This document shows, one piece after another, positions 1 to 10,818 of a DNA stretch of 64,000 nucleotides; the stretch's first letter is position 1, and each line of letters begins with the position of its first letter. The DNA is taken from positions 124,001 to 188,000 of the forward strand of contig NZ_JAPTGG010000006.1 of assembly GCF_026891035.1 (NCBI RefSeq). The letters are read 5' to 3'. The position numbers and the translations under genes were made by a program. The notes beneath the pieces were generated by a model. The model saw only the letters and a program-made list of their open reading frames with translations. It searched no databases and was not told where the DNA came from. The stretch comes from Dasania phycosphaerae (GTDB lineage Bacteria > Pseudomonadota > Gammaproteobacteria > Pseudomonadales > Dasaniaceae).

Positions 1-582
1 GATAAAATTAACTGGGGTAAGCCCGAGTCGCGTCATGCCTTGGCTGACTACAACAATATGTTTCACTACTTCCGGCTAACCAAAGATAATCGTATTACCT
101 GGGGCGGCGGTGGTGCTGTGCGCTATTACTTTAACCGCGGTATAGATGCGCATTTAATGGATGCGCCTGCCAGGCATGAGCAGTTAGCTGCCGAGTTTTT
201 TGAAATGTTCCCGCAGTTAGAAGGCGAGATAAAATTTACTCACCGCTGGGGCGGTATTATTGCCACCTCTACTCGTTTTTGCATGGTGCCTGGGGTGATG
301 TATGACGGCCGCCTGGCTTGGTCTGTGGGCTATACCGGCCATGGTGTGGGCGCGTCACGCTTTGGTGCACGTATAGGTATAGAGCTGTTGGGCTACCAGC
401 CTAGCGATGTCATTAATATGCAGTTTGTCACCAAAAGAGCTCTGCCCTGGTTTCCCGAGCCTTTCCGTTGGTTGGGGGTGCGCTTTACTCAAAACGCATT
501 AATTAAAGCGGATCAAAACGGTGGTAAGCGCGGCCTGTGGCTAAAGTTTTTAGATATGCTGGGTCTAGGTTTTACCTGCTAA
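1..582 (+). CDS. FAD-dependent oxidoreductase (DAO family), C-terminal part
   Basis: The frame is open from base 1, so the gene begins outside the window; about 193 residues remain. They resemble the C-terminal half of DAO-superfamily flavoenzymes of the gamma-glutamylputrescine/amino-acid oxidase kind: a glycine-rich strand (ITWGGGGAVRYYF), an aromatic substrate-domain segment with HRWGG, and a late FAD-contacting region (GRLAWSVGYTGHGVGAS) typical of the family's final Rossmann strand. The enzyme would oxidise an amine or amino acid using FAD in the cytosol; the substrate cannot be told from this half. A rho-independent terminator follows 50 bases after the stop, so the gene ends its transcription unit. 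The family call is fairly safe; the specific reaction is not. Confidence 0.75.
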   Translation, partial: DKINWGKPESRHALADYNNMFHYFRLTKDNRITWGGGGAVRYYFNRGIDAHLMDAPARHEQLAAEFFEMFPQLEGEIKFTHRWGGIIATSTRFCMVPGVMYDGRLAWSVGYTGHGVGASRFGARIGIELLGYQPSDVINMQFVTKRALPWFPEPFRWLGVRFTQNALIKADQNGGKRGLWLKFLDMLGLGFTC

Positions 583-630
583 ATCAATGGCTTAGCTATG
601 AAGTCTAGGCGGCAGAAATTAGCCAATAGA

Positions 631-667
631 AAAAAGCGCCCACGCTTAAGCCGGGCGCTTTTTTTGT
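631..667 (+). terminator. Rho-independent terminator after the oxidoreductase gene
   Basis: A stem AGCGCCC/GGGCGCT (635-641 with 653-659) closes an 11-base loop and is followed at once by a run of T, with A-run upstream. It separates the oxidoreductase from the toxin-antitoxin operon. Confidence 0.85.
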
Positions 668-756
668 GGCTGACCCAAACACTGTTTTAGCTTGCAATTT
701 ATATTTCTTGTGATACTTTTTGTATGTATATAGATCATTTGATTCATTTGGTGCTG

Positions 757-772
757 TTAGCGCATTAGCGTG
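757..772. repeat. Tandem 8-bp repeat in the toxin-antitoxin leader
   Basis: TTAGCGCA is followed directly by TTAGCGTG, just upstream of the AAAGGAGGGG ribosome binding site of the antitoxin gene. Antitoxins of this class often autorepress, so this could be part of an operator, but nothing in the sequence proves that. No convincing -35/-10 pair was found upstream. Confidence 0.3.
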
Positions 773-787
773 CAAAAGGAGGGGGCG

Positions 788-1156
788 ATGAGTGCCGTAC
801 TAAAAGCCGATGACCAAAGTATTGTCAGCCATGCACTATGCCAGGCTGCCGATCTTATGGGCTTAAAACGTCAACAGCTGGCAATGGTGATAGGTGTATC
901 TGAACCCACCATGAGTCGTATACGCAACGAGACTTCCGTGGTGCCACAGGGCAAGCCTCTGGAATTGGCGCTATTATTTTTACGGGCCTACCGGGCACTG
1001 TATGCCATTATTGGTGGTGACCCCGCCGCTATGCAGCACTGGCTAAAAACTCCTAACAGCCACTTGGCAGATCAGGCCCCCATAGAGCTACTACAAAAAG
1101 TAGAGGGCATTACTCAGGTAGTACGCTACCTAGATGCCATGCGAGGTCGGGTATAG
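788..1156 (+). CDS. Xre/MbcA/ParS-type antitoxin (DUF2384 C-terminal domain)
   Basis: A 122-residue protein with an N-terminal helix-turn-helix of Xre type (about residues 20-50, including LAMVIGVSEPTMSRIR) and a C-terminal antitoxin domain with the usual LLFLRAYRALYAIIGGD and MQHWLKTPN segments. It would bind the operon's DNA and occupy the active site of the RES toxin encoded next. The start at 788 is chosen because AAAGGAGGGG lies 4-13 bases upstream; a GTG at 770 would put that site inside the gene. The stop overlaps the toxin start by one base (TAGTG), which suggests coupled translation. The family is well recognisable; autoregulation is inferred from relatives. Confidence 0.88.
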   Translation: MSAVLKADDQSIVSHALCQAADLMGLKRQQLAMVIGVSEPTMSRIRNETSVVPQGKPLELALLFLRAYRALYAIIGGDPAAMQHWLKTPNSHLADQAPIELLQKVEGITQVVRYLDAMRGRV

Positions 1157-1884
1157 TGCTGGATTTACAAGGACTGATACAGCCCACCGAAGGATCGATT
1201 TGGCGCGTAGTAGAAACCCAGGAAATAGCCGCCACCCGGGCGATTACCCGCTCCTCCAGTGAGCAGTCACGGTTGGAAGAGCTATTAGAGCAATCCAAGC
1301 CGCCCGTGCCCGCCGACTGCCAGGGCTTGTCCTATTTATTATCTACCCCGTTTCGTTATCCGCCCTTAGATTATGGCTCGCGTTTTGGCAGTACCTTAGA
1401 GAGGGGTATTTTTTATGGTGCTAAAGAGCTAAACACCGCCTTGGCGGAAACCGCAGTTTACCTATGGCTGTTTCAATCGGCCCTGCACGAGCTGGGTCCC
1501 ATGGCGGCGATTAATGACCATCGCACCGCTTTATTAATCCCCTTGGCAAGCAACAGATCGATAGATTTTAGCGCCGCAGAATTAGCTCAACATCATGAGG
1601 CGATTAGCAGCCCCGGTGATTGGTCTTATAGCCAGCGCTTGGGTAGCAGCATGCGCGAATTAGCGGTGCAGTGCTTTTGGTATCCCTCGGCCCGTTTGCA
1701 GGGTGGGGTTAACGCTGGGGTGATTAGCCCGCAGGCCTTTGCCGCTAAAGAACCCAGCGAGCAGCAGCACTGGCAATTAAAACTCAGCCCAGAGAGTTGC
1801 TGGTTTGGCCGCCACAGAAGCGGCCATGAGTTTTATCGTAAAGATTTTTTGCAAGGCAATCGCCTCTTGCATCCTATGGCCTAG
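1156..1884 (+). CDS. RES-domain toxin
   Basis: A 242-residue RES-family protein. Candidate signature residues are Arg17 (SIWRVV), Arg67 and Arg76, Tyr87/Glu91 (GIFYGAKELNTALAE) and Ser178 (WYPSARLQGGVNAG), in the order expected for the Arg-Glu-Ser family. Characterised relatives either degrade NAD+ (MbcT) or ADP-ribosylate a metabolic enzyme (ParT); which applies here is unknown. It starts with GTG overlapping the antitoxin stop by one base. No fragmentation or frameshift is seen and the key positions are present, so the toxin looks intact. The pair is an isolated two-gene operon with no mobile-element neighbours in view. Confidence 0.87.
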   Translation: MLDLQGLIQPTEGSIWRVVETQEIAATRAITRSSSEQSRLEELLEQSKPPVPADCQGLSYLLSTPFRYPPLDYGSRFGSTLERGIFYGAKELNTALAETAVYLWLFQSALHELGPMAAINDHRTALLIPLASNRSIDFSAAELAQHHEAISSPGDWSYSQRLGSSMRELAVQCFWYPSARLQGGVNAGVISPQAFAAKEPSEQQHWQLKLSPESCWFGRHRSGHEFYRKDFLQGNRLLHPMA

Positions 1885-2103
1885 TTTTTGTCACGCCATA
1901 TTTTATTTTTGTTCCTTGATTTTAATAGAACGTCCATATATGCCCCATAAGCGCAGCGAATATTTTGGGCATGACCGGAATAGAACTTTAACCGGACACT
2001 AGTGGGCTTGGCCCGGCATGGCAGATGCCATGAGACGGATGGTGGTAGAAGCAGGCCAGTTATTTATTAAACGCTGCTGGCGCTATGAGCATCAGCACCC
2101 AAC

Positions 2104-3773
2104 TTATTTATACAAATCGGGCAGGGCGTTATCGCTGGTGGCTGAGCTTTTTTGCTGGCGCAATTCGTCAATAATGCTCAGTAGGCTGGCGCCGTTCCAG
2201 TCGCTGCTATCGGCGGTTTTGCCGTAGCGGCTATTATCATATTGCAGCAGCAGGTTTTTTAGCGCGGGGTGTTCGCTTGCGCGGCTAATATCGTCCAGCG
2301 TGTATATCTCTTTGGTGGGCCAATGTTGTTGTGCCCAAGTAATTAGTGCTGGCCTTAATTGCTCGCTTTGTGGTTGGCGGCATAGCTGTTGTAAATGCTT
2401 GTAGGCGCTTTTTTCTGAGAGCTTATTATTGTTTTGCTGTGGCAGCTTGTCACTGCTGGGCATACGACGTGATAAACGCCAATAGGCTAATAAGGTGATT
2501 AACCATAAGCCTAATAATACAAAACTGACTACCATCCAAAAGGGGTTAGCTACGGTGACAACTTTTTCGCCACTGTCCGTTACGGTAGCCTGCGAGTGGT
2601 CGATAGCATTGCGCTGGCTTGGGCCTTGTTCCAGTGGCGGCAAAATAGTTAATTCCCTGGCAGCTATGCTGGCTGTCTTTTGGCTTTGGCTGGCGGTATC
2701 CCACCAAGTGATGTTGATGGCGGGCAAGGTGATTTTACCAGCGCGGGTGGGGATGATGGCGGTGCTGTCGATGCGGGTAGCACTAATGCCCGTGGCCGAT
2801 TCGCTATTATTGGTTTCGGCTTGATCAGGGTAGAGCTTGAGCCCAGCTATCGCTTTAAAGTTTATCGGTGGCAGTTGCGCAGCTGTTACCCCGTTGGCAC
2901 TGGTGGTAATGCTGCGGGTAATAGAGTCACCTACCCGTAATTGCTCGGGGTCTTTGCTCCAGGTTTCCTGCAGTTGTAACTGTTGGGCGGGCAACCATAA
3001 ATCACCGCTGTAGTCGGCAGGCGCGGGTTTAACAGTAATGCTGTGTGGCTCAGACTTGCGGCGTATCAGGGTGCCACCACCATAAAAGCGGCTTTGGCTA
3101 AGTTCTTGACCTGAAAATACCAGCTCGGGAATAATTAACTCGCCCGCCTTGTTGGGGAAGATCGCATAATTAATTTCATGTACGCGGTGGCGTATGCCCT
3201 GCACAGTGCGATAAAAAGAATTTTGCCCCACCCGTTTTACCGTGGCATTTTCCAGGGTCAGTTCACTCATATTTAAATTATCTAATTGCACTGAGTGATA
3301 AATGCTGAGGTTAAGCAAAACCTGTTGTTGCACATAGGCGCTGTTGTGGCTGACGCTGCTTTCAATAAAAACTTTATCCAGCTGCCCCGGTGGCAGGGCG
3401 CTGGCCTTGTTTACCTGCACGGCGATGGGATTGGTTTTGGCATCGTTAATTTTTATGGCGGGTATTAATAATAAACCGTCGCGCTTGGGGTAAAGGGTAA
3501 CGGTCCACTCGGTAACGGAGTTACTGCGGCCATTAATTAAGGTATGGCGGCTGCTTTGGCTGGTGCCAGCAATTTGAAAGTCTTTTTCCAGCGCGCTTAG
3601 GTCCGGGGTTTTATAGGTGCCGGTATCATTAATGCGTATGCTCAGGGTTAGGCTGTCGTCTACGGTAATGGTTTGTCTGTCTACCGAGGCGGTAGCGGTA
3701 ATGCTGGCGCTGTAAGCGTTGCTTAGCCATAGGCTCAGGCTAATTATAAAAAAGCAGAATAGTTTAATGTGAC

Positions 3774-3780
<7 letters not shown>
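2104..3780 (-). CDS. batD: BatD-like protein (oxygen-tolerance family)
   Basis: A 558-residue envelope protein at the end of the moxR-bat operon. It has a signal peptide (about residues 1-24, ending NAYSAS), a long beta-rich periplasmic region of repeated Ig-like strands typical of BatD, one transmembrane helix near residue 430 (NPFWMVVSFVLLGLWLITLLAYW), and a cytoplasmic tail of about 110 residues. BatD homologues are linked to envelope stress or aerotolerance with the VWA proteins encoded beside it; the biochemical role is not settled. Its ATG overlaps the end of the preceding VWA/TPR gene by 7 bases, so the two are probably translationally coupled. No clear terminator follows the stop. Confidence 0.85.
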
Positions 3781-5713
<1,933 letters not shown>

Positions 5714-5714
<1 letters not shown>

Positions 5715-6748
5715 TAGCTTTCCCCCTCGGTCGCAGATTTATTCGCTAACCAAGCCGGCCGCGGCAATTTAAGCAGGGCTGTTATCAAGCTGATGATTAC
5801 TGCGACCGCCAGTGGCCAGTAAAATAAGCTAAGGCTGGGCCTAAAAGTTTTGGCATCAGCTTCGGTGGGTTCTAGCTCATCCACTAGGCGGTAAATCTCT
5901 AGCAGCTCTTTAGGGTTTTTGGCGCGAAAGTATTTACCGCCGGTTAAGGCCGCTATTTTTTGTAGCGTGTCTTCATCTAAATCTTTAGAGGGGTTAATGG
6001 TGCGAGCGCCAAAGCTGCTGCCAAAAAAACCGGGGGTGGTGAGCTGATCAGCGCCTACACCCACGGTATAAATAGTGATGTTGTGTTGGGCGGCAAATTT
6101 AGCGGCGGCCAGTGGTTGCACCTCACCGGCGGTGTTGGCACCGTCGGTGAGTAAAATTAATACATGTTTATCACCAGGGCGTTTGCGCAGTCGTTTTACT
6201 GCCAAGCCTATGGCATCACCTATGGCGGTGGCGGGGCCAGCAAAACCAATTTGTGATTCACGCATAAAACGTTTGACGGTTTCGCGGTCAAAGGTAAGCG
6301 GTGCCTGTATATAGGCTTGGCTGCCAAATAAAATTAGCCCTATGCGGTCGCCTGCGCGTCTATCCACAAAATCGTTGATTACCGCTTTTACCGCGACCAA
6401 GCGGTTAACCAGTTCATCGCCAGCCTGCATATCTTCCATGCGCATACTTTCGGATAAATCTACCGCCAGCATTAAATCACGGCCTTCGGTGGGCAGGTGT
6501 ATGGGGTCGCCTATCCAAGTGGGCTGGGCGGCGGCGGTGACTAGCAACAGCCAGCATAAAACCAGGCCGGTAAGTTGCAGCGGACGCTGCTGGCTTTTGT
6601 GGCTGTGTTGTTGCTGCATCACTTCAAGGCTGTGGTAAAAGGGTACCCGCACGGCGGTTTGTTGTTGCTTGGCGCGGGGTAGCAGCAGGTAGGCCAGCAA
6701 CGGTAGCGGCAAGCAATAAAATACCCAGGGCAGTTGAAACTCCAGCAT
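5714..6748 (-). CDS. batA: BatA-type VWA-domain membrane protein
   Basis: A 344-residue protein with membrane helices near residues 8-24 and 58-73, a von Willebrand A domain (about 90-280) and a C-terminal helix (about 307-325). The metal-ion-dependent adhesion site is seen as DLSES (Asp97, Ser99, Ser101), with the downstream acidic motif LLTDGANTAGE. This matches BatA, the smaller VWA partner of aerotolerance operons. Start and stop overlap both neighbours by one base (TAATG at the upstream junction), so it belongs to one transcript with DUF4381 and BatB/C. Its role alongside MoxR, as a scaffold for metal-centre assembly or envelope quality control, is inferred from the family. Confidence 0.88.
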
Positions 6749-7245
6749 TATGCTTGCAACCTCTTAATGCTTTGTTGTTTGATCCAACGGCTAACCAATT
6801 GATTTAGCGCAGCCCTATCAATTAGCGGTGTATTAGCTTGATAAGGGCCGTGGCCTAACACTTGCCCTACGCCGTTAATAAAGGGCTGTGTTTTATCGTT
6901 GCTGTGTTGATCTAAAAATTGTAACCAAGCGCTGCCGTGTAGTGACGCAATATCTTGGCGCGGGTTTACTGCCAGTGCGGTTTGTTTGAGTAGGCGGTTA
7001 AGTTGTTGCAGGTAAAGGGCATCGTCATCGCACTGGGCGCTGAGTTGTTTAATTTGTGATTGCGCGGCTTTTTTAAAAGCGTTGCGTTGCTGATAGCGGC
7101 GCCAACGATGCAGGGCAAAGGCGATCAGGCAGATGCTAATGATGGCTAAGGCCCACCAGCCCGGCGCCAGCGGCCAAAACTCTATGGCGGGCGGTGTGTG
7201 CAGGTCGCGTAAGTTGGCCAGTGGGTCGGCAGCAGGCATGTTCAT
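6748..7245 (-). CDS. DUF4381 membrane protein
   Basis: A 165-residue protein with an N-terminal segment containing a Pro-rich stretch (HTPPAIEFWPLAPGWW), one membrane helix (about residues 30-45) and a basic, helical cytoplasmic region. This matches DUF4381, a family found almost only between a DUF58 gene and a batA gene, as here. No enzymatic motif is visible. It sits 2 bases after the DUF58 stop and overlaps batA by one base. It is probably an accessory component of the MoxR/VWA membrane complex. Confidence 0.78.
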   Translation of the reverse strand: MNMPAADPLANLRDLHTPPAIEFWPLAPGWWALAIISICLIAFALHRWRRYQQRNAFKKAAQSQIKQLSAQCDDDALYLQQLNRLLKQTALAVNPRQDIASLHGSAWLQFLDQHSNDKTQPFINGVGQVLGHGPYQANTPLIDRAALNQLVSRWIKQQSIKRLQA

Positions 7246-7247
7246 AA

Positions 7248-8207
7248 TTAACGCCCCCTACCAAAATAGGTGAGCAGGTGTTTTAGCGGTGCTTGGTTGG
7301 TGGCCATTTCTATTAAGGGTATGCCCAGCTTGCCCAAGACTGCATGCAGGTTTTGTAGCTTATCGTTAAATTGCTGTTGGTAGTGTTGCCGCAGTTTGCT
7401 GTCGCCGGTAAAAATAGGGCGCCGTTGTTGGCCATCGCTAATAGTGTATAAACCAGCGCTGGGGAGGGTTTGCTCTAAGGGGTCGTAGACGTAAATGGCG
7501 GTAATTTCGCAGTGCCGCGACAGTAAAAATAATTGTTTTTGTACGTCCTCATCCTCGTAGCCGCTAAAGTCGCTAATAAAATAAATGGCGCTGCCGGGGC
7601 GGGCGATGCGGCGCAGTTCGCGCAGGCTGTTTTTTAAGCGCTCGCTGTTATCCAGTTGAATGCCGGTGCTGCGGTTGAGCAAGTGATTGTACTCGCCCAT
7701 ATGTTTCATCAATGCCAGCACCGCTTGGCGGCTGCGCTTGGGTTTAAGCTCTTGCTGGCCCTGGTTGCCAAAGACTAAGCCGCCTACTCTGTCGCCCTGT
7801 TGTAAGCCTGACCAAGCGATTAATGCGCTGAGGTAACAGGCCAGGGTAGATTTAAAACAATGTTGGCTGCCAAAAAACATGCCCTGGCGTTGATCGTTAA
7901 CGATTAGCAGTGGGCGCTCGCGCTCTTCGCTAAATAATTTGGTGTGGGGTTTGCCCGAGCGGGCGGTGACGCGCCAGTCTATGGTGCGTATGTCATCGCC
8001 AGCTTGGTAGTTGCGCACTTCTTCAAAGTCTATGCCGCGGCCGCGAAAGTTGGTTTTGTTAGGGCCAGCCAATAGGCTTAGCGCTTTGCGGCGGTGTTTG
8101 AGCTTGAGGTCAGTGGCGGCAAAGCGGGCGCGCAGTAAATCCTCTAGCGCTATATACGCGCCGGTAACGGGTTGTTCCAGTGAGTTTTGTGGCTGCGGCT
8201 GGCTCAT
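7248..8207 (-). CDS. DUF58 domain protein
   Basis: A 319-residue soluble protein of the DUF58 family. The diagnostic segment is seen around residues 65-95: GRGIDFEEVRNYQAGDDIR followed by IDWRVTARSG and the SEERERP stretch. The C-terminal part has a degenerate VWA-like fold (YFISDFSGYED) and lacks a complete metal site. DUF58 proteins almost always lie directly after moxR, as here with a 7-base gap, and are thought to act as adaptors between the AAA+ ATPase and the membrane VWA proteins. No membrane helix is visible. Confidence 0.87.
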   Translation of the reverse strand: MSQPQPQNSLEQPVTGAYIALEDLLRARFAATDLKLKHRRKALSLLAGPNKTNFRGRGIDFEEVRNYQAGDDIRTIDWRVTARSGKPHTKLFSEERERPLLIVNDQRQGMFFGSQHCFKSTLACYLSALIAWSGLQQGDRVGGLVFGNQGQQELKPKRSRQAVLALMKHMGEYNHLLNRSTGIQLDNSERLKNSLRELRRIARPGSAIYFISDFSGYEDEDVQKQLFLLSRHCEITAIYVYDPLEQTLPSAGLYTISDGQQRRPIFTGDSKLRQHYQQQFNDKLQNLHAVLGKLGIPLIEMATNQAPLKHLLTYFGRGR

Positions 8208-8214
8208 AGCGGGT

Positions 8215-9180
8215 TTAGGCTACGGGAACTAGTTTAAGTAACTCATCAATAACTTGGTCGGCATTAATGCCGTTGGCTTCGGCCTCGAAACTCAATATGA
8301 GGCGGTGGCGGAAGACATCGTGAGCCACGGCCTGCACATCGTCGGGGCTAACAAAGTCGCGGCCGGCCAGCCAGGCATGAGCGCGGGCGCATCTATCTAG
8401 GGCTATGGTGCCGCGCGGGCTGGCCCCAAAGTCTATCCACGAGGCTAGCTGCTGGCTGTAATTGCCGGGGTTGCGGCTAGCCATGGTGAGTTGCACCATG
8501 TATTCCTCTATGGCGGGGGCGGTGTGCAGATTAATGCTCTCTTGTCTGGCGGCGAAAATAGCGGCTTGGCTAACGGGCTTGGGGCGTTGTATGGCGGTGG
8601 CGCTGTTGTTAGCTTCGTCGCGTACCAGCTGCAAAATTTTACGCTCGGCTTCCACGTCGGGGTAATCTACTTTCACGTGCATTAAAAAGCGGTCTAGCTG
8701 GGCCTCGGGCAGTGGGTAGGTTCCCTCTTGTTCTATGGGGTTTTGGGTGGCCATAACTAAAAATAATTCGGGCAGGGGATAGGTATTGCGGCCCACACTG
8801 ACCTGCCGTTCGGCCATGGCCTCGAGTAAGGCGGATTGTACTTTGGCAGGGGCGCGGTTGATTTCGTCGGCTAATACCAAGTTGTGAAAGATAGGGCCCT
8901 GCTGAAATTGAAAGCTGCCGTCTTCGGGGCGAAAAATATCGGTGCCGGTGACATCGCCGGGTAATAGGTCGGGGGTGAACTGTACCCGGTGGAAATCGCC
9001 CTCTATACCCTTGGATAAATTATTAATGGCCTTGGTTTTGGCTAAGCCTGGTGCGCCCTCGACTAATAAGTGGCCATCGGCCAGCAAGGCGATGAGTAAA
9101 CGTTTAACCAAGGTCTCTTGGCCTATGATTTGGCTCTCTAGCCAGTGCTGTAAGGTTTCAAGTTGTTGGAATAGAGTCAT
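8215..9180 (-). CDS. MoxR-family AAA+ ATPase
   Basis: A 321-residue MoxR-type AAA+ ATPase and the first gene of the operon. Walker A is EGAPGLAKT (41-49), Walker B is LVLADEINRA (101-110), sensor 1 lies in VMATQNPIEQEGTYPLPE, and the C-terminal lid domain carries GASPRG (sensor 2 arginine). MoxR proteins act as ATP-driven chaperones that insert metal cofactors into, or remodel, proteins bound by VWA-domain partners; five such partner genes follow on the same strand within 7 kb. The transcript probably starts in the 333-base gap before nhaA, but no strong promoter could be picked out there. Confidence 0.92.
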   Translation of the reverse strand: MTLFQQLETLQHWLESQIIGQETLVKRLLIALLADGHLLVEGAPGLAKTKAINNLSKGIEGDFHRVQFTPDLLPGDVTGTDIFRPEDGSFQFQQGPIFHNLVLADEINRAPAKVQSALLEAMAERQVSVGRNTYPLPELFLVMATQNPIEQEGTYPLPEAQLDRFLMHVKVDYPDVEAERKILQLVRDEANNSATAIQRPKPVSQAAIFAARQESINLHTAPAIEEYMVQLTMASRNPGNYSQQLASWIDFGASPRGTIALDRCARAHAWLAGRDFVSPDDVQAVAHDVFRHRLILSFEAEANGINADQVIDELLKLVPVA

Positions 9181-9513
9181 GGTTGTTTAGTAGCCAGTTG
9201 TTATTGGTTGAGGGTTTAAGCCGCTGACTAATGCCAGCTCGCTTAAGCCATGTTTTGACTGTGATGGCGCTCGAAGTTCCCTTTAGGGTACCAGCTTATA
9301 GATGAGGGCGTGGCGATTGATTTCAAGGGGGCGTTGCTTAGCGGCTTGTTTTATCCTTGCCGCTATTGCTGAGTAGCAAAGTAGGTTTAAAATAGCCGCA
9401 AATAATCACCTGTTATTGGCCTAGTCTTGGGGTTAAGAGTTTATTTATTCCTGCTCTAAGAGAGGATGTGAATAATTACAGGAAAAACTGAAACATTCTG
9501 ATATTCTTGCGCA
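9181..9513. other. Divergent intergenic region between moxR and nhaA
   Basis: These 333 bases must hold the start signals of both the minus-strand moxR operon and the plus-strand nhaA gene. No clear -35/-10 pair, terminator or repeat was identified, and no small open frame looks coding. Confidence 0.4.
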
Positions 9514-10725
9514 ATGATAAAAGATCTCACTCCTATAGGCCGCTTTGGCCGAAGTATTCAGCGCTTTATCCGTTTAGAGAGCACAGGTGGTTTGCTGCTC
9601 ATTGCCGCTACCTTGCTGGCGATGGCGGTTAAAAACTCAACTTTTTCAGATCTCTATATAGCCTTTCTTAATATACCGGGCATGGTGCAGGTGGGTGCGC
9701 TCAGTATTGAAAAGCCGTTATTTCTGTGGGTTAACGATGGCTGGATGGCCATCTTCTTTTTTGTTGTGGGTTTAGAAATAAAATATGAGCTGCTACACGG
9801 CCATCTCTCAGATCGCTCGCAGCTGGTGTTGCCATTGGCCGGTGCGGTGGGCGGGGTTGCTGTTCCGGCAATCATTTATCTAATGCTAAATTGGCATGAC
9901 CCCGTTGGGGTGAAAGGCTGGGCTGTGCCTACTGCCACAGATATTGCTTTTGCCCTGGGCGTATTGGCCGCCGTCGGTTCGCGAGTCCCGGTGGCGCTAA
10001 AGGTATTTTTGATGACCTTGGCGATACTCGATGATTTGATAGCCATAGTAATTATTGCCTTGTTTTATACCTCGGGTTTATCGCTTACCTCCTTGGTGGC
10101 GGCGGCTATAGTGCTCGCCCTAATGCTGGCATTGAAACTGGCCGGTACCCGTGGCCCCTTTCCGTTTATTATTCTAGGGGCAATTCTGTGGGTTTGTGTG
10201 TTGAAGTCGGGTGTGCATGCAACCTTGGCTGGCGTTATCACAGCATTTTTTATCAGCACTAAAATACCGGAAGGGCACACCGTGTCGCCGGCTAAGTCGT
10301 TGATAGAGGACCTGCACCCTTGGGTTGCTTTTGTTATTTTGCCGATGTTTGCGCTTGTTAATGCCGGGGTTTCCTTTGAAGGCTTAAGCATCTCTAGTTT
10401 GTTTGAACCAGTGCCGTTGGGTATTACTTTAGGCTTGTTTATAGGTAAGCCTATAGGCGTGATGCTATGTGTTGCAACGGCCATCATGATGGGCCTTGCA
10501 CGTTTACCCACAGGTGTCACGTGGATGCATCTATTTGGTGTTTCTGTGCTTTGTGGCGTGGGCTTTACAATGAGTCTATTTATCGGCGGCTTAGCCTTTG
10601 CTGAGGGCGGTGCCGGCTACGCTCGTATTGATAGATTAGGCATACTGTTTGGCTCTGGGTTGAGTGCGGTGCTTGGCTATTTGATTTTGGTTATGGCCAC
10701 TAAGCGGCAAACGCCGCCCGCTTAA
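9514..10725 (+). CDS. nhaA: Na+/H+ antiporter NhaA
   Basis: A 403-residue inner-membrane antiporter exchanging protons for Na+ to control pH and sodium. The family's core is intact: ATDIAFALG with Asp143, the paired Asp173/Asp174 in LAILDDLIAI that bind the ions, and the conserved Lys312 in LFIGKPIGVML, which match Asp133, Asp163/164 and Lys300 of the E. coli protein. About 12 membrane helices can be drawn. The length is close to the usual 390 residues. The start has only a weak upstream ribosome binding site. It is monocistronic; the next gene is convergent. A sodium exporter fits with the sodium-driven symporter encoded 6 kb away and with a marine habitat. Confidence 0.95.
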   Translation: MIKDLTPIGRFGRSIQRFIRLESTGGLLLIAATLLAMAVKNSTFSDLYIAFLNIPGMVQVGALSIEKPLFLWVNDGWMAIFFFVVGLEIKYELLHGHLSDRSQLVLPLAGAVGGVAVPAIIYLMLNWHDPVGVKGWAVPTATDIAFALGVLAAVGSRVPVALKVFLMTLAILDDLIAIVIIALFYTSGLSLTSLVAAAIVLALMLALKLAGTRGPFPFIILGAILWVCVLKSGVHATLAGVITAFFISTKIPEGHTVSPAKSLIEDLHPWVAFVILPMFALVNAGVSFEGLSISSLFEPVPLGITLGLFIGKPIGVMLCVATAIMMGLARLPTGVTWMHLFGVSVLCGVGFTMSLFIGGLAFAEGGAGYARIDRLGILFGSGLSAVLGYLILVMATKRQTPPA

Positions 10726-10818
10726 AATACTAGCGTTTAATATGTGTAGCCACTAGCTAGAGTTAAATGCGGGCATGGGATTGGTGCTTAGCCATAATAA
10801 TACGTTTTTATGTCAGTT

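Noticed and set aside
1805..2227. Two small plus-strand frames after the RES toxin gene
   Set aside because: One overlaps the toxin gene in another frame and the other overlaps batD; neither has a ribosome binding site or a recognisable product.
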